Of a stretch of 64,000 nt of DNA, positions 26,768 through 36,025 are shown piece after piece (the stretch's first letter is position 1; each line of letters starts with the position of its first letter). The DNA comes from Pseudomonadota bacterium (GTDB taxonomy: Bacteria; Pseudomonadota; Gammaproteobacteria; Burkholderiales; Rhodocyclaceae). The stretch covers positions 1 to 64,000 of the forward strand of contig JAFEFC010000030.1 in assembly GCA_018240785.1 (NCBI GenBank), given 5' to 3'. The notes beneath the pieces were generated by a model. The model was not told the DNA's origin, searched no databases, and saw only the letters and a list, made by a program, of their open reading frames with translations. The translations under genes were made by a program, and so were the position numbers.

Positions 26768-29428
26768 TTACATCGCCGCGGCGTCCTTCGCGTTCTTCTC
26801 GAGGAACTCCAGCACCAGCTTGCGCTGCGCGTCATCCAGGCCGGCGCGCGGGAACATGCTCTGGGTGATGCCGTGCCACTGGTTCTTGGTGAAGTCGCCC
26901 GGTTCGCGCGGCACGTGGCACAGCGTGCAGCGCTCGTAGAACAGCTTCTCACCCGCTGTCATGCTGGCCATGGTCGAGCCCTTGATCGTCGCCGCGCGTT
27001 CCATCAGCTTCATGCCGGCGATGTCGAGCCCGAGATTGCCGGCCTGCTCGATCGCCGGCGGCTCGTAGGCCAGGTTCTCGGACTCGGCATCGGTGCATTT
27101 GCGCAGGTTGGCGATGCAGGTGTTCGCGCTCGTCGCCTGGCTGAGGCCGCTGGAGGCCACGCTGGTGGTGATGATGTTGATCGCCCCGCTGTTGCAGCGG
27201 CCGCGCGAGTCGAGCTGGATCCAGTTGCCTTCCTCCAGGCTGACCACGCCCTTCATGATCTGGTCGGTGACTTCCGCGCCGGCGATCAGCGCGCCGCGGT
27301 CGTTGTAGAGCTCCACCAGGTCGCCGTTGCGGATGCCCTTCGCCTTGGCGTCCTCGATGCTGATGCGCACGTGCTGGCGGCCCTTCACGTTCTGCTCGAA
27401 GCGCACGTCTGCCTGCGCCATCTGCGAATGCACGCGGTTGTACGGGTGCGGGCTGACCACATGGACCTGGCCCGGCCTGGCGTTGCCGAGGAATTCTGCC
27501 GGCTCGAGGTATTTCGGGATCGGCGGGCAGTCCGGGATCTTGAAGCTGTCGATCTCGGAGCAGTACAGCTCGATCTTGCCCGACTTGGTGTGCAACGGAT
27601 TCTTCGCCGGGTCGGTGTAGAAGTCGCCGTGGCGCACCCAGCGGCGCATCTTGTCGGGCACGTCGATCCTGACCATGCCCTTTTCCCAGAACTCTGCGAA
27701 CGGCACTTTCGGGTTGGTGGCGTTGTACGACTTTTCCAGGATCTGCATCACCGTCATGCCTTCGGTGAATTGATAGCCCACGCCCATCAGCTCGCCGAGG
27801 CGGCGGAAGATCTCGAAATCGTCCAGGCTCTCGCCATACGGCTCGATGACCTTGCGCATCGCGTAGATCTTGTCGTTGCTGTAGGTGCCGCCAGTGCTCA
27901 TGTCGTCACGTTCGAGCGCGGAGGTGGCCGGCAGCACGATGTCGGCGAAGCGGGACGAGGCGCACCACCACGGATCCTGGCAGATCACCGTGTCCACGTT
28001 CTCGTTCATCGCCCGCAGCAGCTCGTTGGTGTTCTGCTGATGCGACATGAAGTTGTTGCCGGCGTTGTAGATCAGCTTGACCCTGGGGTAGGTGTGGGTC
28101 GCGCCGTCGCGGGTGTATTGCTTGCCGGGGTTCATCAGCATTTCGCTGATGCGGGACGCCGGGCAGCGGGCCTTCACCGGGTTGCGGCCCTGCGACAGGC
28201 CGACCGGCATCACCGCCCCCGATTGCGGCATGCCGCCGCCGCCGTAGTGCCAGGAGAAGCCTACGCCTTCACCCGGCTTGCCGATCTTGCCCAGCATCGC
28301 GGCGAAGTTGATGATCGCCCAGTGCGTCATCTCGCCGTGGTGGGCGCGCTGCAGCGCCCATGCGCCGGCGAACTGGGTGCGCTTGCTGGCGAACAGCTCG
28401 GCCAGCTCGACGATCTTCTTCGCCGGGATGCCGGTGATCTTCGCTGCCCATTCGGGCGTCTTCGGCGGCGTGCCGTCGGCATCCTTGCCGAGCAGGTAGG
28501 GCAGGAACTTGTCGAAGCCGACGGTGTATTTGTCCAGGTAGGCCTTGTCGTACTTGCCCGTCGTATACACGTGGTAGGACATCGCGAGGAACAGCGCGGT
28601 GTCGGTGTTGGGGACGATCTTCACCCACTCCGAGCCCAGCGCGACGTCGGTCGGCGTGTATTGCGGGTTGATCGAGACGAACTTGACGCCGCGCTCCTTG
28701 ATCAACTGCCAGCGCGGGAACATCTGGTGGTCGGCCACCGTGTATTCGATACGGTTGTTCTTGAACGGGTCGCAGCCGATCCACACCATCACCTCGGTGT
28801 GGTCAGCCATCACTTCCCACGCGGTCTGCGGCGAATACACTTCCATGTCGCCGATGATGTGCGGCAGGCTCACCTGCGAGGCGCCGCCCGAATAGTCGCC
28901 GGTCGTCACCGAATGGCCGCCGATGAGGCCGAACAGGCGGCCCTGCAGCACCTGCGGGCGCAGCAGGCCGGCGTGCGACCAGCCGCCGTAGGAACTGCTG
29001 AACAGCGCCTCGTTGCCGTATTTCTCGGCGGTGGTGAGGATCGCGTTGGCGGTGAGCGCCAGCGCCTCGTCCCAGCTCACGCGCACGAAGGGCTCCTTGC
29101 CGCGCAGGTGGCGCTTGGTGTCGCCGCCCGGATTGGCGAGGTAGGACTTGCGCACCATCGGGTACTTGACGCGGGTCTTGTGATAGACGCGGCTGATGAG
29201 GCCCTTGGTCAGCATCGTCGTTGGCATCGCGTCGACGTCGGTCAGTGGCTGGATGCCGACCAGTACGCCTTTCTTCACCACCGCCTTGAACGGGCCCCAG
29301 TGGCTGGCGCTGGGAATGAGCACCGTATCGGCGCCGAAGACTTCGCTGGCGCTGAACCAGGTCAGGCCATTCGCCGCAATCGCAGAAGCGACCGACGCCT
29401 TGAGGAAATTTCTTCTCGTCATGTTCAT
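26768..29428 (-). CDS. torA: Molybdopterin TMAO reductase TorA with fused C-terminal c-type haem domain
   Basis: This 886-residue periplasmic enzyme reduces trimethylamine N-oxide. The Tat signal TRRNFLKA is at residues 4-11. Ser180 in TTGDYSGGASQ fits the Mo-ligating Ser of TorA/DMSO reductases, and the body follows TorA to about residue 800. The last 60 residues add CTLCH (834-838), a CxxCH haem-attachment motif. NQWHGITQSMFPRAG follows, with Met858 a possible axial ligand. This tail resembles the C-terminal monohaem domain of TorC, the usual electron donor. No torC or torD is nearby, so electrons may enter through the built-in haem. The ATG at 29428 gives the Tat motif. Confidence 0.93.
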   Translation of the reverse strand: MNMTRRNFLKASVASAIAANGLTWFSASEVFGADTVLIPSASHWGPFKAVVKKGVLVGIQPLTDVDAMPTTMLTKGLISRVYHKTRVKYPMVRKSYLANPGGDTKRHLRGKEPFVRVSWDEALALTANAILTTAEKYGNEALFSSSYGGWSHAGLLRPQVLQGRLFGLIGGHSVTTGDYSGGASQVSLPHIIGDMEVYSPQTAWEVMADHTEVMVWIGCDPFKNNRIEYTVADHQMFPRWQLIKERGVKFVSINPQYTPTDVALGSEWVKIVPNTDTALFLAMSYHVYTTGKYDKAYLDKYTVGFDKFLPYLLGKDADGTPPKTPEWAAKITGIPAKKIVELAELFASKRTQFAGAWALQRAHHGEMTHWAIINFAAMLGKIGKPGEGVGFSWHYGGGGMPQSGAVMPVGLSQGRNPVKARCPASRISEMLMNPGKQYTRDGATHTYPRVKLIYNAGNNFMSHQQNTNELLRAMNENVDTVICQDPWWCASSRFADIVLPATSALERDDMSTGGTYSNDKIYAMRKVIEPYGESLDDFEIFRRLGELMGVGYQFTEGMTVMQILEKSYNATNPKVPFAEFWEKGMVRIDVPDKMRRWVRHGDFYTDPAKNPLHTKSGKIELYCSEIDSFKIPDCPPIPKYLEPAEFLGNARPGQVHVVSPHPYNRVHSQMAQADVRFEQNVKGRQHVRISIEDAKAKGIRNGDLVELYNDRGALIAGAEVTDQIMKGVVSLEEGNWIQLDSRGRCNSGAINIITTSVASSGLSQATSANTCIANLRKCTDAESENLAYEPPAIEQAGNLGLDIAGMKLMERAATIKGSTMASMTAGEKLFYERCTLCHVPREPGDFTKNQWHGITQSMFPRAGLDDAQRKLVLEFLEKNAKDAAAM

Positions 29429-29760
29429 GATGTGGCTCTCCGCAGCAATCCGGTTCGTAACAGGTTCTTGACCTGATGCCATGCTAGGGGCTGACGATGA
29501 ACAGACTGATCGGGTTTGTTCGACTTCTTGCGCCGTTCGTTAATGGCGATTGACATGGTTGCCGCGGCACGCCGTCCAAGACGCTGCGGCCGCAACGCAA
29601 GTCATTGAATAAGCGTGGAAAGTCCATGGGGCTCGGGCGCGGAATGAATGCAGCTCCGTTAACCTTTCTGTGCCCGCCGTTCATCCCGGCTGCGCATCAT
29701 CCTTTCACGCATCGGGCGTTGCCCGACCCGAGTCCTACGACCCAAGTGAAAGGAGCTGTC
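29429..29760. promoter_or_regulatory. Divergent control region between torA and the porin gene
   Basis: No gene is seen in these 332 bp. For torA, a leftward TAGCAT -10 candidate lies about 50 bp upstream of the ATG, with a TorR-like box where the -35 would be. For the porin, AAGGAG lies 6 bp before the ATG. I found no clear FNR site and no sigma-54 promoter here. Confidence 0.5.
29495..29504 (-). promoter_or_regulatory. TorR-like box upstream of torA
   Basis: On the minus strand CTGTTCATCG matches 8 of 10 bases of the E. coli TorR decamer CTGTTCATAT. Weaker resemblances lie further upstream (near 29515-29524 and 29532-29541). The spacing to the TAGCAT candidate suggests class II activation by TorR. 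Confidence 0.5.
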
Positions 29761-30876
29761 ATGCACAAGAAACTGATTGCCCTGGCCATCGCCGGCCTGG
29801 TTGCCGCGCCCGCGTTGGCGCAATCGAACGTCACCCTCTACGGCCTGGTGGACATGGGCTACAAATGGACCGGCGACAACATCGACAAGGGGGTGGCGAA
29901 CCGCTCCGCCATCGACTCGGGCATGGCGGCGGGCAGCCGCCTGGGCTTCAAGGGCACCGAGGATCTGGGCAACGGCCTGAAGGCGGGCTTCGTGCTCGAG
30001 CAGGGCATTGCCGCCGATACCGGCGAGTCCGGGCAGGGGCGACGCAGCTTCGGCCGCCAGGCCTTCGTCAGCCTGTCGGGCAGCTTCGGCACCGTCGGCC
30101 TCGGCCGCCAGTATCCGGCCGGCTACAACCTCACCGCCACGGTGGATCCCTTCGGCAGCGGCACTGCCGGTCAGTACAACAGCGTGTACCTGACCGAGTA
30201 CCGCTGGGACAACGCGGTGACCTATGTGTCGCCGAGCTGGGCCGGGTTCTCGGTCGCGGCGGCGTTCACCATGAATGCCAACTATGCGAATGAATCGGCC
30301 GGCAACCGTGGCGCCGGCGATAGCGGCGACATCCGCGCGTGGTCCGTCGTGCCGCAGTATGTGAATGGCCCGCTGCTGATCGGCCTCAACCTGCAGGAGA
30401 TGCGCGCCAAGTCGACCGGCGTCTTCGACGGCGAGAAGATCCGCGTGTATGACCTCGCCGGCACCTATGACTTCGGCGTGGCCAAGCTCGCCGCATCGTA
30501 CGGCCTGCGCAAGGCGAGCGCTGCCGACTTCAGCCCCGACACCGCCGCCGTTGATGGCAAGGACACCAGGCAGTGGTTCGTCGGCGTGACCGTGCCGGTC
30601 AGCGTCGCCGGCACCGTGCGCGCCTCCTACGTGCACCGCAAGACCGAAGTCGCCGTCGGCGGCGCCGACGCCAAGGCCAGCCAGTGGGCGCTCGGCTACG
30701 AGCATGCGCTGTCGAAGCGCACCAGCCTGTACGCGGTGTATGCGGACATCAACAACAATCGTGCCGCGCGGGACAGCGGGCTGTTCTCCTCCATCGGCGA
30801 CGCCATGAGCAACGGCACGGCCGGCGGCGACGGCTACCAGCGGGGCGCCAACCTGGGCGTGCTGCACCGCTTCTGA
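29761..30876 (+). CDS. Gram-negative general porin
   Basis: This 371-residue outer-membrane trimeric porin of the betaproteobacterial Gram_neg_porins type has a signal peptide KKLIALAIAGLVAAPALA followed by QSNVTLYGLVDMGYK. It has the usual GSRLGFKGTEDLGNGLKAGFVLE and GRQAFVSLSG motifs and ends in a C-terminal Phe (GVLHRF). AAGGAG precedes the ATG. It lies divergent to torA; whether it is TMAO-regulated is unknown. Confidence 0.95.
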   Translation: MHKKLIALAIAGLVAAPALAQSNVTLYGLVDMGYKWTGDNIDKGVANRSAIDSGMAAGSRLGFKGTEDLGNGLKAGFVLEQGIAADTGESGQGRRSFGRQAFVSLSGSFGTVGLGRQYPAGYNLTATVDPFGSGTAGQYNSVYLTEYRWDNAVTYVSPSWAGFSVAAAFTMNANYANESAGNRGAGDSGDIRAWSVVPQYVNGPLLIGLNLQEMRAKSTGVFDGEKIRVYDLAGTYDFGVAKLAASYGLRKASAADFSPDTAAVDGKDTRQWFVGVTVPVSVAGTVRASYVHRKTEVAVGGADAKASQWALGYEHALSKRTSLYAVYADINNNRAARDSGLFSSIGDAMSNGTAGGDGYQRGANLGVLHRF

Positions 30877-30985
30877 TGTTGCGCCAGGGGGCGACGGTCA
30901 CTGCGGACCACGCCCCTTGCGTGTCATCGGCGGAGCTACGGCAAACCCCTGGATTCACCCGGTGCTGCGTGGGCGGTGGCGGATC

Positions 30986-31720
30986 TCAGGCCGCCTCGCC
31001 CAGGTAGGCGGCGCGCACCTTCGGATCGGCGAGCAGCGCCTCGCCGGTGCCGGTGAGCGTGATCCTGCCCGACTCCATCACGTAGCCGCGCTGCGAGAAT
31101 TCCAGCGCGAGGTTGGCGTTCTGCTCCACGAGCAGGATGGTGACACCTTCCTTGGCCACCGACTGCACCACTTCGAAGATCTTCTCCACCACCAGCGGCG
31201 CGAGGCCCATCGACGGCTCGTCGAGCAGCAACAGTTTCGGCCGCGACAGCAGCGCGCGCCCGATCGCCACCATCTGCTGCTCGCCGCCCGACAGCGTGCC
31301 GGCGACCTGGGGCAGGCGCTCCTTGACGCGCGGCAGCATGGTGTAGACGCGCTCCAGGTCGGATTCGATGGCGTCCTTGTCATTGCGCGTGTAGGCGCCC
31401 ATGCGCAGGTTCTCTTCCACCGTCAGGCGGGTGAAGATGCCGCGCCCTTCGGGGACCAGCGCGATGCCGCGGCGCAGGCGCTTGTGCGCCGGTACGGTGT
31501 TGATCCTGTCGCCGGCGTAGTTGATCTCGCCGCCGGCGATCGGCAGCACCCCGGCGATGGCGTTCAGCGTCGTGGTCTTGCCGGCGCCGTTGGCGCCGAT
31601 CAGGCAGACGAGTTCGCCGGAATACATCTCGAGGCTGATGCCCTTCACTGCCTGGATGCCGCCATAGGCGATCTGCAGGTTCTGCAACTGCAGCAGGGGC
31701 GATACCGGATTAGTGTGCAT
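30986..31720 (-). CDS. livF: Branched-chain amino acid ABC transporter ATPase LivF
   Basis: This 244-residue ABC ATPase has Walker A GANGAGKTT, signature LSGGEQQM, Walker B LLLLDEPSMGL and the H-loop region replaced by VEQN, as is typical of LivF. It powers uptake together with LivG. It is the last gene of the leftward livKJHMGF cluster and overlaps livG by 11 bp. Confidence 0.95.
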   Translation of the reverse strand: MHTNPVSPLLQLQNLQIAYGGIQAVKGISLEMYSGELVCLIGANGAGKTTTLNAIAGVLPIAGGEINYAGDRINTVPAHKRLRRGIALVPEGRGIFTRLTVEENLRMGAYTRNDKDAIESDLERVYTMLPRVKERLPQVAGTLSGGEQQMVAIGRALLSRPKLLLLDEPSMGLAPLVVEKIFEVVQSVAKEGVTILLVEQNANLALEFSQRGYVMESGRITLTGTGEALLADPKVRAAYLGEAA

Positions 31721-32483
31721 GCTTGCCTCCGCCCAGGTAGGCGGCGATCACCGCTTCGTTCTTCTGCACCACCGCCGGCACGTCCTCGGCGATCTTCTTG
31801 CCGAAGTCGAGCACCGCGACGCGGTCGCACAGGCCCATCACCAGCTTCACGTCGTGTTCGATCAGCATCACGGTGATGCCGTCGCGGCGGATCTGCTCGA
31901 TCAGCACCTTGAGCTGCGCGGTCTCGGTGGCGTTCATGCCGGCGGCGGGCTCGTCGAGGGCCAGCAGTTGGGGTTCGGTGGCCAGCGCGCGGGCGATCTC
32001 CAGCCGGCGCTGGTCGCCGTACGAGAGATTCCTGGATACCACGTCGGCGAAGCGCTCGATGCCGACGTACTTGAGCAGCTCGTAGGCGCGCTCGGTGGTC
32101 AGTCGCTCTTCCTCGCGGGTGAAACGGTTCTGCGTGAGCACGCCCCACACGCCCGCCTTGGTGCGGATATGGTGCCCCGCCATGACGTTCTCGAGCGCGG
32201 TCAGCTCGCGGAACAGGCGGATGTTCTGGAAGGTGCGGGCGATGCCGCGCCCTACCACCTTGTGCGGCTTGCCGGTGGGCAGCTCGCTGCCGTTGAAGAC
32301 GAATTCGCCGCCATCGGGCGTGTAGGCGCCGGTGAGCACGTTGAAGAAGGTGGTCTTTCCGGCGCCGTTGGGGCCGATCAGGCCATAGACTTCGCCCTTG
32401 CGGATGGTCAGCGAGACGTCGGACAGCGCCTGCAGGCCGCCGAAGCGCTTGCCGATGTTGCGGGCTTCGAGCAGCGTGATCAC
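31710..32483 (-). CDS. livG: Branched-chain amino acid ABC transporter ATPase LivG
   Basis: This 257-residue ATPase has Walker A GPNGAGKTT, the LivG-specific insertion TFQNIRLFRELTALENV, signature SYGDQRRLEIARAL and Walker B LLALDEPAAGMN. The start codon is GTG at 32483, overlapping the livM stop by 4 bp (GTGA). It partners LivF as the ATPase heterodimer. Confidence 0.95.
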   Translation of the reverse strand: MITLLEARNIGKRFGGLQALSDVSLTIRKGEVYGLIGPNGAGKTTFFNVLTGAYTPDGGEFVFNGSELPTGKPHKVVGRGIARTFQNIRLFRELTALENVMAGHHIRTKAGVWGVLTQNRFTREEERLTTERAYELLKYVGIERFADVVSRNLSYGDQRRLEIARALATEPQLLALDEPAAGMNATETAQLKVLIEQIRRDGITVMLIEHDVKLVMGLCDRVAVLDFGKKIAEDVPAVVQKNEAVIAAYLGGGKHAH

Positions 32484-33589
32484 TTCGCGGCCTCCTGTTT
32501 CAGCTTGTTGCTCAGGTGGTGGTCGTGGGAATAGCGCGCGCGCGCCGGGATCAGGCCGGCCGGCCGCAGCAGCATCATCAGGATCATGGCCAGCGACAGC
32601 AGCAGCATGCGCAGCACCTCCGGGTCGAGCAGCACATGGCCGAACAACGTCTGCTGCAGCGGCACCGCCACGTCGCGCAGGATCTCGGGCAGCAGCGCCA
32701 GCACGAAGGCGCCCACCAGCGCACCGGCGATGTTGCCCATGCCGCCGAACACCACCATCGTCAGCACCGCGATGGACTCCATCAGGCTGAAGCTCTCCGG
32801 GCTGACGAAGCCCTGGAAGGCGCCGAACAGGCAGCCCGACAGGCCGCCGAAAGTGGCGCCCAGCGAGAACGCCAGCAGCTTCATGTTGCGCGTGTTGATG
32901 CCGATCGCCTTGGCGGCGAGCTCGTCGTCACGCATCGCTGCCCAGGCGCGGCCGACGCGCGAGATCTGCAGGCGGTGGACGAAGACGATGGAGCCGGCCA
33001 CCGCGAGCAGGAAAAAGTAGTAGTAGAGGAACAAGGAGTTGATGCTGAAGTTCTCGCCGATCTGCAGGTTGCGCGACAGGTCCCAGCCGAACAGGTTGAT
33101 CGGGTCGATCATGTTGATGCCCTGCGGCCCGTTGGTGATGTTGACGGGGTAGTTCAGGTTCAGCATGAAGATGCGCACGATCTCGCCGAAGCCGAGTGTG
33201 ACGATGGCGAGGTAGTCGCCGCGCAATCGCAGCACCGGAAAGCCCAGCATGATCCCCGCCATCGCGGCGAAGCCCGCGCCGAGCGGCAGGATCGTCCAGA
33301 ACGGCAGATGCACGTCGAAATGCGGCGAAGCGAGAAAGGCGAAGGTGTACGCGCCCACCGCATAGAACGCGATGTAGCCGAGGTCGAGCAGGCCGGCGAA
33401 GCCCACCACCAGGTTGAGGCCCATCGCCAGCATCATGTAGAGCAGCGCGAAGTCGAGGATGCGCACCCAGCTTCGGCCGAACTGCCAGGCGATGACGGGC
33501 GCGACCAGGGCGATGATCAGGATCAGCCAGCGCGCGGCCGTCGGATTGCGTTTGCCCAGCCAGGGGATGGCGGCAGCGAGTTCGTTCAT
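32480..33589 (-). CDS. livM: Branched-chain amino acid ABC transporter permease LivM
   Basis: This 369-residue membrane protein of the LivM family has about ten hydrophobic segments. The characteristic GLNLVVGFAGLLDLGYIAFYAVGAY and the cytoplasmic coupling loop SRVGRAWAAMRDDELAAKAIG are both present. It pairs with LivH to form the channel. It follows livH by 15 bp and overlaps livG by 4 bp. Confidence 0.95.
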   Translation of the reverse strand: MNELAAAIPWLGKRNPTAARWLILIIALVAPVIAWQFGRSWVRILDFALLYMMLAMGLNLVVGFAGLLDLGYIAFYAVGAYTFAFLASPHFDVHLPFWTILPLGAGFAAMAGIMLGFPVLRLRGDYLAIVTLGFGEIVRIFMLNLNYPVNITNGPQGINMIDPINLFGWDLSRNLQIGENFSINSLFLYYYFFLLAVAGSIVFVHRLQISRVGRAWAAMRDDELAAKAIGINTRNMKLLAFSLGATFGGLSGCLFGAFQGFVSPESFSLMESIAVLTMVVFGGMGNIAGALVGAFVLALLPEILRDVAVPLQQTLFGHVLLDPEVLRMLLLSLAMILMMLLRPAGLIPARARYSHDHHLSNKLKQEAAK

Positions 33590-33604
33590 GGTGTCGTCGC
33601 TCCC

Positions 33605-34537
33605 TTATGCCCGATCCGACACGCGTTCGCCCAGCAGGCCGGTGGGGCGGAAGATCAGCACCAGACCGAGGATGAGGAAGGCGAAGATGTCCTGATACGA
33701 GGAGTTCAGGAAGCCGAAGGTGAGGTTTTCGATATAGCCGGCGCCGAAGGATTCGACCACGCCGAGCACGATCCCGCCCAGCATGGCGCCGCCGAGGTTG
33801 CCGATGCCGCCCAGCACCGCCGCGGTGAAGGCCTTCAGGCCGGGCATGAAGCCCATGCCGTAGTGGGCGATGCCGTAGTTGCTGGCGAACATCACGCCCG
33901 CCACCGCGGCGAGCCCCGCGCCGATGACGAAGGTGAAGGCGATCACCGCGTTGGTGTCCACGCCCATCAGGCTGGCGACGCGGTGGTTCTCGGCGGTGGC
34001 GCGCATCGCGCGGCCGATCTTGGTGCGGTTGACGAGCAGCAGCAGGCCGATCATCAGCGCGGCCGAGCCGAAGATGATGGTGATCTGGACCGGAGTGATG
34101 AACACGCCCTCGATCGGCTGCAGCGGCGTCGTCGAGATCAGTTGCGGATAGGTGTGGTAGTTGCGGCCCCAGATGATCATCGCGATCGTCTGCAGCAGGA
34201 AGGACACGCCGATCGCGGTGATCAGCGGCGCCAGCCGCGGCGCGTTGCGCAAGCGCCGGTAGGCCAGCCGCTCCATCGTGAAACCGAGCAGCATGCACAC
34301 GACGATCGCCACCAGCAGCGCGATGCTCAGCATCACCAGCGGCGACATGCCGGGCGCCATGCCCATGAGGAAGGTCATGGTCTGCAGCGCGACCAGCGCG
34401 CCGACCATCAGCACGTCGCCATGTGCGAAGTTGATCAGGCCGAGGATGCCGTAGACCATCGTGTAGCCGAGCGCGATCAGCGCGTAGACGCTGCCGATCA
34501 CCAGGCCGTTGATGAGTTGCTGGATGAGGGTTTCCAT
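33605..34537 (-). CDS. livH: Branched-chain amino acid ABC transporter permease LivH
   Basis: This 310-residue membrane permease has N-terminal LINGLVIGSVYALIALGYTMVYGI, INFAHGDVLMVGA, the coupling loop KIGRAMRATAENHRVASLMG and FTAAVLGGIGNLGGAMLGG, all LivH hallmarks. ATG 34537 is the family-typical start (METLIQQ). It is separated from the upstream binding-protein gene by 140 bp carrying two strong hairpins. Confidence 0.95.
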   Translation of the reverse strand: METLIQQLINGLVIGSVYALIALGYTMVYGILGLINFAHGDVLMVGALVALQTMTFLMGMAPGMSPLVMLSIALLVAIVVCMLLGFTMERLAYRRLRNAPRLAPLITAIGVSFLLQTIAMIIWGRNYHTYPQLISTTPLQPIEGVFITPVQITIIFGSAALMIGLLLLVNRTKIGRAMRATAENHRVASLMGVDTNAVIAFTFVIGAGLAAVAGVMFASNYGIAHYGMGFMPGLKAFTAAVLGGIGNLGGAMLGGIVLGVVESFGAGYIENLTFGFLNSSYQDIFAFLILGLVLIFRPTGLLGERVSDRA

Positions 34538-34596
34538 GATGCCTTTGCCGAGTCTGACGAGCCGCCAGTCAGGCGCGGCCGTCGGGTCCATGAGCC

Positions 34597-34670
34597 GGGC
34601 CGGCATGACGCCCACGACCGTGCGTGGCGTCATGCCGGCCCTTGCCTTCGCACCGGGTCAGGTGCGAAGG
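34597..34670 (-). other. Two tandem intercistronic hairpins between livJ and livH
   Basis: Hairpin 1 has perfect 16-bp arms at 34597-34612 and 34626-34641 with a 13-base loop. Hairpin 2 has perfect 10-bp arms, CCTTCGCACC (34645-34654) and GGTGCGAAGG (34661-34670), with a 6-base loop. Neither is followed by a clear T-run. They probably protect or partially terminate the binding-protein transcript, giving more binding protein than permease. Confidence 0.7.
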
Positions 34671-34677
34671 GGGCGGG

Positions 34678-35790
34678 TTACATCGGAACCCAGTTGCCGT
34701 CCTTGAAGCTGTAGATCGTCACTGCGCCTTCCTTGATGTCGCCCTTGTCGTCGAAGGCGACGTTGCCGGTCACGCCGTTGAAGTTGATCTTCTTCAGCTC
34801 GGGCAGGTACTTGGACGGTTCGGGCGAGCCGGCTTTCTCCATCGCCTTCACGATCGCGGTCGCGGCGTCGTAGGCATACGGCGCGTACAGCTGCACTTCG
34901 CCGCCGAAGCGCTTCTTGTACTGCTCGCGGAACGCGGCGCCGCCGGGCATCTTGTCGAGCGGCAGGCCCGCCATCGAGCAGTAGGTGGAGGCGCTCATCG
35001 CCTCGCCGGCGAGCTTGATCATCTCGGGGCTGCAGCCGCCGTCGCCGGTCAGGAACTTGGCGTTGATGCCGAGCTGCTTCATCTGGCGCAGCATCGGGCC
35101 GGCCTGCGCGTCCATGCCGCCGAAGAAGATCACGTCCGGGGCGGTGGCGCGGATCTTGGTCAGGATGGCGTTGAAGTCGGTGGCCTTGTCGGTGGTGAAT
35201 TCGCGCGCCACCACCTGGGCACCCGATGCCTTCACCGCCTTCTCGGTCTCGTCGGCAAGGCCCTGGCCGTAGGCGGTGCGGTCGTCGATGATGGCGACCT
35301 TCTTCGCGCCCAGCGACTTCACCGCGAACTTGCCCAGCGCGCCGCCCTGCTGCACGTCGTTGGCGATGGTGCGGAACACGCCCTTGAAGTTCTGCTGCGT
35401 CAGCTTCGGGTTGGTGGAGGCGGGCGAGATCTGCGGGATGCCGCCCTGGTCGTAGATGCGGGAGGCGGGGATGGAGGTGCCGGAGTTCAGATGGCCGACG
35501 ACGCCCTTCACGCCGGCATCGACCAGGCGCTGTGCCACGGTGGTGCCGGTGCGCGGGTCGGCCTGGTCGTCCTCGCCGATCAGCTCGAACTTGACCTTCT
35601 TGCCGCCGATGGTCACGCCCTGCGCGTTCAGCGCCTCGACCGCCATCCGGGTGCCGTTCTCGAGGTCCTTGCCGAGGTGGGCGATGGTGCCGGTCAGCGG
35701 GGCGGCGCTGCCCAGCTTGACGACTTCCTGGGCCTGGGCGGCGCCCAGGCCGATGCTCATGATTGCGAATGCGACGACGGTTTTCTTCAT
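34678..35790 (-). CDS. livJ: Branched-chain amino acid ABC transporter substrate-binding protein (LivJ-like)
   Basis: This 370-residue periplasmic binding protein has a signal peptide (KKTVVAFAIMSIGLGAAQAQE) and the LivJ fold motifs VKLGSAAPLTGTIAHLGKD, EDDQADPRTGTTVAQRL and AIIDDRTAYGQGLADE. It delivers leucine-type amino acids to LivHMGF. ATG 35790 starts the signal peptide. A second, closely similar binding protein lies upstream at 36026-37144. Confidence 0.94.
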   Translation of the reverse strand: MKKTVVAFAIMSIGLGAAQAQEVVKLGSAAPLTGTIAHLGKDLENGTRMAVEALNAQGVTIGGKKVKFELIGEDDQADPRTGTTVAQRLVDAGVKGVVGHLNSGTSIPASRIYDQGGIPQISPASTNPKLTQQNFKGVFRTIANDVQQGGALGKFAVKSLGAKKVAIIDDRTAYGQGLADETEKAVKASGAQVVAREFTTDKATDFNAILTKIRATAPDVIFFGGMDAQAGPMLRQMKQLGINAKFLTGDGGCSPEMIKLAGEAMSASTYCSMAGLPLDKMPGGAAFREQYKKRFGGEVQLYAPYAYDAATAIVKAMEKAGSPEPSKYLPELKKINFNGVTGNVAFDDKGDIKEGAVTIYSFKDGNWVPM

Positions 35791-36025
35791 GCTATCTCCT
35801 CCCAGATGGGGTGGTGGCGTGGGGTTGAAGCCGAAACGCGCCCTTATTGTGCCCAAAAAAGCGGATCTGGAGCGTTGCACGCACGAGCTTTGCGCGCCGC
35901 GGCGCATGTTGCTCTGCACAAGGCGTGGCAGGCCGCTCGCACCCGCCGCGAGGGGCGGATGCCCCAGGCGGGTGCGTCTCAGGCCGCAGCCGCACCCCAT
36001 TGCGGGGCAGCGACCGCGCTCGTCA

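Noticed and set aside
26873-29476. An 867-residue open frame opposite torA
   Set aside because: A shadow of torA codon bias, with no domain and no start signal.
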